Position numbers and translations under genes: made by a program
Shown: positions 6,439 through 12,103 of the stretch, one piece after another
How the letters are laid out: the number at the start of each line of letters is the position of its first letter
Numbering within the stretch: position 1 is the stretch's first letter
Notes under the pieces: generated by a model
What the model was told of the DNA's origin: nothing
Databases searched by the model: none
The model's input: the letters and a program-made list of their open reading frames with translations, nothing else
Source of the DNA: CAZWIT01 sp964533435
GTDB taxonomy: Bacteria; Patescibacteriota; Patescibacteriia; UBA1558; GWA2-36-10
NCBI GenBank assembly: GCA_964533435.1
Contig: CAZHLU010000027.1
Span: 1-13,967, forward strand
DNA length: 13,967 bases
Reading direction: 5' to 3'

Positions 6439-7398
6439 TTAAAAGTTTTGCTTTTTAAAAAACTCCATTACCTTCTGTAAGTCTTTAATAGTTACTTTAA
6501 TCGCATTTTTATTATTAATATTATCCAGTCTAACTTGAGCTGCCAATTCATCCATGATATCTATAGCCTTGTCTGGAAAAACCCTATCTTTGATAATAGT
6601 AGAATGCTCAACAATTTTTTTAATAATTTCATCACCAATAATTACTTTGTGATAATCTTCATAACCCTTTTTTAAACCTTGTAAAATTTTAACAGTTTCT
6701 GCCTTACTGGGTTCTTCAATTAATAAAGCATCAAAGCGTCTAGTTAGAGTAGTATCGGGTAAAATATATTTTTTATATTCATTGATAGTAGTAGTTCCCA
6801 ACATCTGCAACTCGCCCCTGGCTAAAGGTGCTTTAATAATATCATCAGCATCGATTGCTCCTTCAGCTCCTCCGGCTTCTACAATAGTATGAATCTCGTC
6901 AATAAAAACAATGATCTGCTTATTCATAGCCACAATGCCGTCTATCAAGGTTTTGAACCTATTTTCAAATTCACCTCGATATTTGGTACCAGCTAAAACT
7001 GCCGACATATCGATTTTTAGAACAACTTTATTAGACAAAGAATTAGGCACCTGGTTACTAACAATCGCCATGGCTAAACCTTCAGCAATAGCTGTCTTAC
7101 CAATGCCAGCTTTACCAATTAAAATTACATTGTTTTTCTTACGCCTTGATAAAATTTGAATTACTCGACGAATTTCTTTTTCTCTGCCAATTACTGGATC
7201 CATTTTATGCTCACGCGCTAATTGAGTTAAATCGGTAGTATAGCGCGAAATGACTGGTTGCCAATTTTTCTTAGCAAAAAAACTACCCTTATTAACTGTC
7301 TCGTTAACTTCAGTTTTGTGATCCTTTTTTAATAAATATAGACTAACAATTAACCAAGTAAAAAATAATAACCAAAATGTATTATTAAAATATAACAT
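6439..7398 (-). CDS. Membrane-anchored single-domain Clp-like AAA+ ATPase (D1 only)
   Basis: A 319-residue protein. Residues 8-23 form one membrane helix, followed by a basic linker. From about residue 50 it follows the first ATPase domain (D1) of ClpB/ClpC closely: RYTTDLTQLAREHKMDPVIGRE (52-72), Walker A GKAGIGKTA (95-103), pore-loop-1 region GTKYRGEFENRFK (137-149, Y140), Walker B IIVFIDEIH (162-170, D167/E168), sensor-1 region GTTTINEYKK (201-210), arginine-finger region TLTRRFD (217-223) and FPDKAIDIMDELAAQVR (274-290). It stops after the small helical domain: no Clp N-domain, middle coiled coil or second ATPase domain, hence no ClpP-docking loop. A full Clp chaperone is about 800 residues. 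The ATPase core is intact, so this looks like a real architecture rather than decay. The mRNA appears leaderless. It is co-transcribed with the propeller gene. Function unknown; remodelling of membrane or exported proteins is a guess. Confidence 0.9.
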   Translation of the reverse strand: MLYFNNTFWLLFFTWLIVSLYLLKKDHKTEVNETVNKGSFFAKKNWQPVISRYTTDLTQLAREHKMDPVIGREKEIRRVIQILSRRKKNNVILIGKAGIGKTAIAEGLAMAIVSNQVPNSLSNKVVLKIDMSAVLAGTKYRGEFENRFKTLIDGIVAMNKQIIVFIDEIHTIVEAGGAEGAIDADDIIKAPLARGELQMLGTTTINEYKKYILPDTTLTRRFDALLIEEPSKAETVKILQGLKKGYEDYHKVIIGDEIIKKIVEHSTIIKDRVFPDKAIDIMDELAAQVRLDNINNKNAIKVTIKDLQKVMEFFKKQNF

Positions 7399-7404
7399 AA
7401 ATAT

Positions 7405-7413
7405 ATTATACCA
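7405..7413 (-). promoter_or_regulatory. Extended -10 promoter of the AAA+/propeller operon (leaderless)
   Basis: Minus strand TGG followed by a perfect TATAAT (7405-7410), i.e. an extended -10. No good -35 is visible. The usual start point, 7 nt beyond the last T, is exactly the A of the ATG at 7398, so the transcript should be leaderless. Confidence 0.7.
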
Positions 7414-7444
7414 TTTTTTTTATAATTTGCATATATTAAATAAT

Positions 7445-7469
7445 AAAAAACCCAAGGTCAAACCTAGGG
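7445..7469 (-). terminator. Rho-independent terminator after corA
   Basis: Inverted repeat with arms 7451-7458 and 7462-7469 (CCCTAGGT / ACCTTGGG on the minus strand, one mismatch) and a 3-nt loop. It is followed on the minus strand by six T (7450-7445). It lies about 35 nt after the corA stop. Confidence 0.85.
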
Positions 7470-7504
7470 CATTACTATAAAATAATTAATCACGAAATAA
7501 AAAT

Positions 7505-8434
7505 TTATAGCCACTTTTTCTTATAAAATATAAAGAGAAAAACGCCTACTGCTACCACTGATATACCCAAGACATAAACAAAGGCTAAATTATGATTAGC
7601 TAGAGGCAAGGACACATTCATACCAAATAAACTAGCAATAATAGTCGGAATGGTCATAATAATCGTAAAAGCAGTTAAAAACTGGATAACCTTATTTAAT
7701 TTATTGGTAAACAAAATTTGGTAAGAATCCCTTAAGCTCTTAATGCTCTTTAGATTGACTTGGCAGATTTCTACTGACTGCCTAATACTAATAATCATGT
7801 CATTCAACAAGTCTTGATCCTCTTCATAAAGAGGCAAATAATTACCAGCGGCTATATTTTCAAACACACTTCGCATCGGTATTAAAGCTGAAACATATTG
7901 ATTTAAGATATCTTCAAATTTAATCAATTCATTAATATCAGAATCTTGAATATTTTCTATTTTTTTCTTTTGGGAAGCAACTTGGTTGTTTACTTCGCGT
8001 ACTCGAGAAGTAAAACGTTGAGAGATTTTAAGCAAAATATAAACTAATAATTTAGCTTTTTGAGTAGTGGCAATGGATAGACTATTTTTTAAAATATCCT
8101 TAATTACCTTGTCTTCAAATAAAGCTAAACTAATAAAATACTTTTCCGTAATAATAAAAGTCAAAGGAGTAGTATGGATAATATCCTTATCACTGATTTG
8201 CTCCCTAGGAATACGCACGAAAACTAACAAGGTTTTTTCTTGACGTTCAGTACGAGGTAATTCGTGCAAATCCAAAACATCTTGTAAGTCTAATAGGTCT
8301 AAATCAGCCATACTAGCTAACTTTTCTAGATCATCGTGTTCTAAATGACTAGCATTGATCCAGGCCCCATCACGAACTTGATCTAGTTGTTCAATGCGAT
8401 TACCTTTAGCAGTCTTAAAATATATATTTAACAT
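7505..8434 (-). CDS. corA: CorA-family magnesium/cobalt transporter
   Basis: A 309-residue channel protein of the CorA family, which forms pentamers that pass Mg2+ (also Co2+ or Ni2+) down the membrane potential. The N-terminal about 235 residues are the cytoplasmic domain, ending in the long stalk helix. Two C-terminal membrane helices follow: about 245-268 and about 281-303. The diagnostic pore-mouth motif GMN lies at 271-273 (SLFGMNVSLPL), with a basic tail YKKKWL. Length and order are normal for the family. The ATG at 8434 is 7 nt beyond a TATAAT box, suggesting a leaderless message, and a terminator follows the stop, so it appears monocistronic. Some family members have other ion selectivity, so the exact substrate is inferred. 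Confidence 0.93.
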   Translation of the reverse strand: MLNIYFKTAKGNRIEQLDQVRDGAWINASHLEHDDLEKLASMADLDLLDLQDVLDLHELPRTERQEKTLLVFVRIPREQISDKDIIHTTPLTFIITEKYFISLALFEDKVIKDILKNSLSIATTQKAKLLVYILLKISQRFTSRVREVNNQVASQKKKIENIQDSDINELIKFEDILNQYVSALIPMRSVFENIAAGNYLPLYEEDQDLLNDMIISIRQSVEICQVNLKSIKSLRDSYQILFTNKLNKVIQFLTAFTIIMTIPTIIASLFGMNVSLPLANHNLAFVYVLGISVVAVGVFLFIFYKKKWL

Positions 8435-8440
8435 GGCTTT

Positions 8441-8446
8441 ATTATA
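8441..8446 (-). promoter_or_regulatory. -10 box of corA (leaderless)
   Basis: A perfect TATAAT on the minus strand ends 7 nt before the A of the corA ATG, so the predicted start point is the start codon itself. It lies in the 38-nt gap after the 8473-9102 gene. No convincing -35 is seen. Confidence 0.65.
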
Positions 8447-8472
8447 ACAAAAAATCTAAGGCAATACTACTT

Positions 8473-9102
8473 TTATTTTTTAATATCAACTAGCATCTTA
8501 AGAGCTCTTGGATAAATCTGTTTTATTTTTGATAAAATATCAGGATTCAATAAATACTCTTCAGTCACAGACATAAACTCTGCAATCATCTCTTGAGTCA
8601 AAGGCATGGCCTCTATATAACTCCGATAATCATCTAAACTAATCGTCTTTTTATTGGTATATGTATCAATGGCTAATTGACTGTACTTTTTAACCAAGGC
8701 TAAATCTTCGCCATTGGCATTATAAAAATAATCTAAATAACGTAAATATTCCTGCATATCAAAATGGGATCTATCATCCATATCTTGAATAATCTTAAGT
8801 GCAGAAGCTGTTAACCAAATGTGATCATTATCTTTTTTAGAAAAAAATTTTGGAAAAATATCTTTCCTGGCAATTTCATGAAACTGATCACAAAATTGAT
8901 GTACTTGCCAACCTTTTTTAAAATCAGTGTTAGCCCAATTATCCACCAAAATATCTTCATTGTGCGTCAAATCTCTATCCAAAGCTGTAAAATAACGACT
9001 ATCTGGATAAATTGTTCCTGATAAATACTGAGACAAGTCACTAACTTGATATTTATCTTTGATATCAAGTGCAAAACGTAAATGTGTAGCTAAAAAAGAC
9101 AT
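8473..9102 (-). CDS. Uncharacterised helical protein with conserved-looking His/Asp pattern
   Basis: A 209-residue, apparently soluble, mostly helical protein. The N-terminal third has a pattern of possible metal ligands: H7 in THLRFA, D34 in SGTIYPDSRYFT, H47 in RDLTHNED, and H68/D72 in GWQVHQFCDQ. This recalls helical zinc-dependent hydrolases (phospholipase C-like or HD-type), where His and Asp residues come from separate helices, but I cannot assign a family with confidence. The C-terminal part is helical and acidic without clear motifs. The ATG at 9102 follows the purA stop by 2 nt, so it is the second gene of the purA operon. No terminator was seen after it. An enzymatic role is only a suggestion. 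Confidence 0.8.
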   Translation of the reverse strand: MSFLATHLRFALDIKDKYQVSDLSQYLSGTIYPDSRYFTALDRDLTHNEDILVDNWANTDFKKGWQVHQFCDQFHEIARKDIFPKFFSKKDNDHIWLTASALKIIQDMDDRSHFDMQEYLRYLDYFYNANGEDLALVKKYSQLAIDTYTNKKTISLDDYRSYIEAMPLTQEMIAEFMSVTEEYLLNPDILSKIKQIYPRALKMLVDIKK

Positions 9103-9104
9103 AA

Positions 9105-10616
9105 TTAAAATTTAAAAATAGTTTTTTCTCGATCTGGTCCCACTGAAATAATCTCTATTTTGCCCCCAGTATACTGTTCTATAAAATCAACAATCTTTTT
9201 AATCGCCTCAGGCAAAGCTTCGTAGTCTTCGATATTAGAAATACTTGTTTGCCAACCAGCAAACTCTTGGTAAACTGGTTCACAATGATAAAGTATTTCT
9301 GAAAACCTTGGGAAAAAATCAAGCTGCTGACCAGTTTTTATTTCTGAACCTGCATAAAAAATATCAGGACCATTATATTGATAAGCTACTGCTAATTTTA
9401 TTTTAGCAAACTTATCTAAAACATCTACTTTGGTAAGCACTAAACTGGGACCATTATATTGCATGGCATATTTTAAGGCTACTAAGTCCAGCCAACCATT
9501 ACGGCGAGTTCGACCAGTGGTTGCACCATACTCATCTCCGATTAAACGCACGGCAATACCTAATTTAAATTGATCATCGCCATTAACATATTCTTCAAGC
9601 TTATTTAGATGTTCTGCTTTTTCTTGGTCCTTAGTAATACCTTGTGAGCAATAATCTTCACTTAATTTACCGCCGAATTCAGTAGGGAAGGGACCATTGC
9701 CTACTCTAGTCATATAAAAGGCTTTGGCAATGCCAAAAACATGATCAACCTGATTTTCCCTCAAAGCCGCACCTCTTGCCAAACCGTCTATGGTACAGTC
9801 TGATGAAGTTTGAAATTTAGTCGTACCAAAATCAATCGAAAGTAATGTGCCTTGAGCACCTTCTAATAAAATCTTTTTATTAGATTTTAAAGCCTCCTGA
9901 ACAAAACTTTCTAAATCAATAATATAAGCTTTAAGTTTAGTAGCAAATTCACCTGTGTATTTTTCAACAATAGCCTCAATATCCAAAATAGTGGCTGGGT
10001 GAAAATATACTCCACTACCTAAATGCGGGTGAGCCAAAACTTCTTTAGCCAATTTTTTATCTAAACCAGCAAGAATACTTTGTTTAGTAGCCAAATATTT
10101 AGTTAACTTTTCTCGAAATAGATCTTTATTAAAGATATCATTTAAAAATAAAGAATGTCTGGCTGCATAATCAGTATAAAGTGGTCCAATGCCTCTGCCG
10201 GTTGTACCAATTTGCTGAGACTTATCACTAATTCTATCTATTAAAATATGATAAGGTAAAATGAGCGGTGCTTGATGGCTAATTTTTAAATTTTTTACCT
10301 GCAAATTAGCCTTTTGCAAAATATCTAATTCATCAATGACTGCCTGCGGGTCAAAAGCCACTCCTCTACCAATTATATTAACCTTGCCTTGTGAGTCGTG
10401 CAAAATACCAGAAGGCAAAAGATGAAAAATATGTTTTTGTTCATTCACAACTATGGTATGACCGGCATTAGCCCCGCCCGTACCGCGGATAATAATATCA
10501 GCCCAAGTAGAAAGTAAATCTACAAATTTACCTTTACCAGTATCTCCCCACTGATTACAAACCACTGCTACGCAGTTTTTAGTCTCCAAAAATTTATTTA
10601 ACAAGTCTTGGCGCAT
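9105..10616 (-). CDS. purA: Adenylosuccinate synthetase
   Basis: Catalyses IMP + aspartate + GTP to adenylosuccinate, the first committed step to AMP. With the ATG at 10616 it is 503 residues, clearly longer than the usual about 430. Family motifs: P-loop-like NQWGDTGKGK (21-30; catalytic D25), GGANAGHT, GTTGRGIGP, ILLEGAQGTLLSIDFGT, TSSDCTIDG, TRVGNGPFPTE, ATTGRTRRNGWLDL, LTKVDVLD and GPDREKTI near the end. The family P-loop is normally GDEGKGK; here the Glu is Thr (T26). Extra length lies in several insertions, notably before the ATTGRTRR segment. The frame extends to a TTG at 10637, but ATG 10616 is preferred. A TATACT box at 10645-10650 would leave a 21-nt leader. No Shine-Dalgarno is seen. 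It forms an operon with the 8473-9102 gene. Confidence 0.95.
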   Translation of the reverse strand: MRQDLLNKFLETKNCVAVVCNQWGDTGKGKFVDLLSTWADIIIRGTGGANAGHTIVVNEQKHIFHLLPSGILHDSQGKVNIIGRGVAFDPQAVIDELDILQKANLQVKNLKISHQAPLILPYHILIDRISDKSQQIGTTGRGIGPLYTDYAARHSLFLNDIFNKDLFREKLTKYLATKQSILAGLDKKLAKEVLAHPHLGSGVYFHPATILDIEAIVEKYTGEFATKLKAYIIDLESFVQEALKSNKKILLEGAQGTLLSIDFGTTKFQTSSDCTIDGLARGAALRENQVDHVFGIAKAFYMTRVGNGPFPTEFGGKLSEDYCSQGITKDQEKAEHLNKLEEYVNGDDQFKLGIAVRLIGDEYGATTGRTRRNGWLDLVALKYAMQYNGPSLVLTKVDVLDKFAKIKLAVAYQYNGPDIFYAGSEIKTGQQLDFFPRFSEILYHCEPVYQEFAGWQTSISNIEDYEALPEAIKKIVDFIEQYTGGKIEIISVGPDREKTIFKF

Positions 10617-10644
10617 AATATTTTTATCAATAATCAACTTAAAT

Positions 10645-10650
10645 AGTATA
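10645..10650 (-). promoter_or_regulatory. -10 box of the purA operon
   Basis: TATACT on the minus strand, one mismatch from consensus, in an A/T-rich region. The predicted start point is about 10638, which would give a short leader before the ATG at 10616. The -35 is poor. Confidence 0.5.
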
Positions 10651-10735
10651 ACAAATAATTAAATAAAAAACAGCCCTAATTTTAATAGCGAGCATTTTAT
10701 CCACAAAGCCTCTTTCCTCTTTTTTGTATCTGCGC

Positions 10736-10741
10736 TATAAT
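10736..10741 (+). promoter_or_regulatory. -10 box of the plus-strand island
   Basis: A perfect TATAAT on the plus strand in the gap between purA and the 71-codon gene. It is the only recognisable plus-strand promoter upstream of that gene. The predicted start point is about 10748, one base before an ATG at 10749. No good -35 is visible. Confidence 0.5.
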
Positions 10742-10748
10742 ATTTAAG

Positions 10749-10844
10749 ATGTATAAAAAAATACGACATAGTCGCCTGCATCAAAAGCCTAATTACGGGC
10801 TTTTATTTTTTAAAAATCTATTTTACAGCAAAACCCGCCAGTAG
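10749..10844 (+). CDS. Possible leaderless 31-codon micro-ORF (leader peptide candidate)
   Basis: An ATG at 10749, 8 nt past a perfect TATAAT, opens a 31-codon frame ending in TAG at 10842-10844. The peptide is basic and aromatic (begins MYKKIRHSRLHQ, contains NYGLLFFKNLFYSK). The first terminator hairpin lies inside the frame and the stop codon falls in the loop and right arm of the second, the layout of a transcription attenuator. The spacing from the -10 box matches the leaderless genes in this window. It may equally be chance within a small RNA. Confidence 0.25.
   Translation: MYKKIRHSRLHQKPNYGLLFFKNLFYSKTRQ
10783..10811 (+). terminator. First of two tandem terminators
   Basis: Inverted repeat AAAAGCC / GGCTTTT (arms 10783-10789 and 10798-10804, 8-nt loop) followed on the plus strand by ATTTTTT. 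The A-run on the left side could also allow weak termination on the minus strand. With the -10 box at 10736 it would define an RNA of about 60 nt. Confidence 0.7.
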
Positions 10845-10858
10845 CGGGTTATTTTTTT
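10832..10858 (+). terminator. Second of two tandem terminators
   Basis: Perfect 7-bp stem AACCCGC / GCGGGTT (arms 10832-10838 and 10844-10850, 5-nt loop) followed by ATTTTTTT on the plus strand. It stands between the first hairpin and the 71-codon gene. Confidence 0.8.
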
Positions 10859-10888
10859 AATTTTTTTCAATTCACATAAACCCCAAAA

Positions 10889-10894
10889 AAGGAG
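10889..10894 (+). promoter_or_regulatory. Strong Shine-Dalgarno of the 71-codon gene
   Basis: AAGGAG ends 7 nt before the GTG at 10902. This decides the start codon. It is notable because none of the other accepted genes in the window has a clear Shine-Dalgarno. Confidence 0.8.
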
Positions 10895-10901
10895 CAAAGT
10901 C

Positions 10902-11117
10902 GTGAAACAAGTCGTTCTTTTCACCCGCCAAGTAACTTTGGATCAATTCATTTTCCAAGCCGGACATAGCTATACCTTTATTATGCTACGTCGTCGCTCT
11001 ACTCGCTGGCTTTGCTACCAAGGTAAATACCTTATCACGCTTAGCTACTTTGCTACGATGTTTACTGACCAAGGCTATGCTCAATTTATCGATGATGAAA
11101 ATGCTAAAGTTGCTTAA
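10902..11117 (+). CDS. Small uncharacterised protein, GTG start
   Basis: A 71-residue protein of no family I recognise. It starts at GTG with an AAGGAG 7 nt upstream and ends just before a 9-bp-stem terminator, so it is a real transcription-unit end. The middle (about 20-55) alternates hydrophobic and basic residues (AGHSYTFIMLRRRSTRW, then YQGKYLITLSYF), suggesting a small beta-rich, perhaps SH3-like, fold that could bind nucleic acid; this is inference. The C-terminus is acidic. There is no signal peptide or obvious membrane helix. All five Arg codons are CGT or CGC, whereas AGA is common in neighbours, and it looks richer in G+C. With the strong ribosome site this hints at high expression or foreign origin. 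The only promoter seen upstream (10736) is separated from it by two terminators. Confidence 0.75.
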   Translation: MKQVVLFTRQVTLDQFIFQAGHSYTFIMLRRRSTRWLCYQGKYLITLSYFATMFTDQGYAQFIDDENAKVA

Positions 11118-11125
11118 AAATATCC

Positions 11126-11152
11126 TAGGTCACCTTAATGGTGACCTATTTT
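11126..11152 (+). terminator. Terminator of the 71-codon gene, possibly bidirectional
   Basis: Perfect 9-bp stem TAGGTCACC / GGTGACCTA (arms 11126-11134 and 11140-11148, 5-nt loop) followed by TTTT on the plus strand. On the minus strand a T5 run follows after a few bases, so it may also end the convergent 11154-11757 operon, whose stop lies right beside it. Confidence 0.85.
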
Positions 11153-11153
11153 A

Positions 11154-11351
11154 TTAAAAAGCGCCAACACTAGTTAAGGCACTCCAAACACTTGGCAATA
11201 TAAACACTAGACCAAGCAAAGGCAAGATAAAAAATACCAGGCTTAGTATAAAGGTCCACATAAAATACTTGCGCATTTTTTCAACAGAGCGATAAATTGC
11301 ATCTATTTTAATGTCTTGCTCTTGAATCTTTTTCAAAATTTCTGTTTCCAT
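11154..11351 (-). CDS. Small membrane protein with N-terminal coiled coil
   Basis: A 65-residue protein. The N-terminus (1-29, ILKKIQEQDIKIDAIYRSVEKMRKY) looks like a short amphipathic helix or coiled coil. It is followed by a long hydrophobic stretch (about 31-62) that could be one long or two short membrane helices joined at the LPLLG. I recall similar small proteins in Patescibacteria genomes, but no function is known to me. The ATG at 11351 lies 10 nt after the stop of the 11362-11757 gene, indicating an operon. It converges on the plus-strand 71-codon gene and shares the terminator region. Confidence 0.75.
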   Translation of the reverse strand: METEILKKIQEQDIKIDAIYRSVEKMRKYFMWTFILSLVFFILPLLGLVFILPSVWSALTSVGAF

Positions 11352-11361
11352 TTTTTTACTA

Positions 11362-11757
11362 TTATATTTTTAAAATAAAATCAAAAATAATACCGACCAA
11401 CAAAGCCAGCCCCGAAGAAATAAAAATAATATAATTATTCCATTTTTCTTTTGAGGTAACCAAAGTTTCTAAAATATAAGCCAAGGCTTGATGATCAGAT
11501 TCATTTAAATTTTCGGGATGATCTAGTTTTTCTCTTAAACGATGTTCCACAATTACGCGTGAACGTTTTTTGGCAATATCAAAACGATGAATATAATAAA
11601 TGATAAAACAGATGGTGCCTAAATACCAAGAAAATTTAACCCAATTATTACTATAAAAATTTAATACTATAATAGCTCGATACGATAAAGTAGCTGTGAT
11701 CCCAATCCAAAAATAAAGAAGTCTGACTGACTTTGAATGTGTTTTTAAATTTTCCAT
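11362..11757 (-). CDS. Uncharacterised three-TM membrane protein
   Basis: A 131-residue protein with two N-terminal hydrophobic segments (about 12-33 and 41-57) and a third at the C-terminus (about 107-129). A charged loop between them (about 58-103) is rich in Arg/Lys/Glu/His and probably cytoplasmic. No motif identifies a function. It is the first gene of a two-gene operon with the 65-residue membrane protein. An extended -10 (TGG + TATACT, 11793-11801) precedes it, with about a 29-nt leader and no clear Shine-Dalgarno. Confidence 0.75.
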   Translation of the reverse strand: MENLKTHSKSVRLLYFWIGITATLSYRAIIVLNFYSNNWVKFSWYLGTICFIIYYIHRFDIAKKRSRVIVEHRLREKLDHPENLNESDHQALAYILETLVTSKEKWNNYIIFISSGLALLVGIIFDFILKI

Positions 11758-11792
11758 ATATAAAATAATCTTAAATTAATTAACTATTTATA

Positions 11793-11801
11793 AGTATACC
11801 A
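11793..11801 (-). promoter_or_regulatory. Extended -10 promoter of the small-membrane-protein operon
   Basis: Minus strand TGG followed by TATACT (11793-11798). The TG overlaps the T-run of the terminator at 11801-11829, so the new transcript starts right where the previous one ends. No -35 of note. Confidence 0.5.
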
Positions 11802-11829
11802 AAAAATCACTCCTTTGGGGAATGATTTT
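11801..11829 (-). terminator. Rho-independent terminator after the 38-residue gene
   Basis: Inverted repeat with arms 11803-11813 and 11819-11829 (11 positions, one mismatch, 5-nt loop), followed on the minus strand by a T-run (11806-11801, partly in the stem). It lies about 29 nt past the stop at 11858 and supports that short gene. Confidence 0.75.
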
Positions 11830-11857
11830 ACTAAGATAATAAATATCAATATAAGCT

Positions 11858-11974
11858 TTATTTATGCTTTTTTTTAGCCTTAGCCTCAAGCATTAATCTC
11901 TTTATTTCTAATCTCTTTTTAGTTTTATGAGAATGTGATTTTTTTCTTGGACCAACTGAAAGTCTTTTTGCCAT
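11858..11974 (-). CDS. Small, extremely basic 38-residue protein
   Basis: A short gene reading MAKRLSVGPRKKSHSHKT at the start and KAKKKHK at the end. Seventeen of 38 residues are Lys or Arg, with three His and only two Glu. Such composition is typical of small ribosomal or nucleic-acid-binding proteins, but it does not match bL32, bL34, bL36, bS21 or THX as I know them, so I leave it unnamed. The residues after 17 could form one long basic helix (KKRLEIKRLMLEAKAKKK). Support for a real gene: a good promoter (TTGATT-N17-TATAAT at 12000-12028) about 20 nt before the ATG and a terminator after the stop. It is monocistronic. No Shine-Dalgarno is seen. Confidence 0.65.
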   Translation of the reverse strand: MAKRLSVGPRKKSHSHKTKKRLEIKRLMLEAKAKKKHK

Positions 11975-11999
11975 ATGAATATATTAATTAATATTAATT

Positions 12000-12028
12000 A
12001 TTATAACCTATATTGATAATAAAATCAA
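12000..12028 (-). promoter_or_regulatory. Sigma-70-type promoter of the 38-residue gene
   Basis: Minus strand -35 TTGATT (12023-12028), 17-nt spacer, -10 TATAAT (12000-12005). The predicted start point is about 11993, leaving about a 19-nt leader before the ATG at 11974. It is one of the two best housekeeping-type promoters in the window. Confidence 0.75.
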
Positions 12029-12103
12029 TACTAAATTCAAACCAAACAAACATGACTAATATGAGAAATAATTCTAGCTAGTACTAATAAATATAATTAC
12101 AAA

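Noticed and set aside
6439..7398. The AAA+ gene as a broken clp pseudogene
   Set aside because: The frame is intact, all ATPase motifs are present, a membrane helix replaces the N-domain, and no remnants of the middle or D2 domains follow in any frame before the next gene.
10617..10637. Alternative TTG start for purA at 10637
   Set aside because: It lies at the predicted transcript start, but a leaderless TTG is unlikely. The ATG at 10616 is available, and the protein is already longer than the family norm.
10640..10901. Possible tRNA or CRISPR-like element in the hairpin-rich gap
   Set aside because: No cloverleaf or TTCRA-type T-arm could be read, and there are only two different hairpins without repeated units; they read as tandem terminators.
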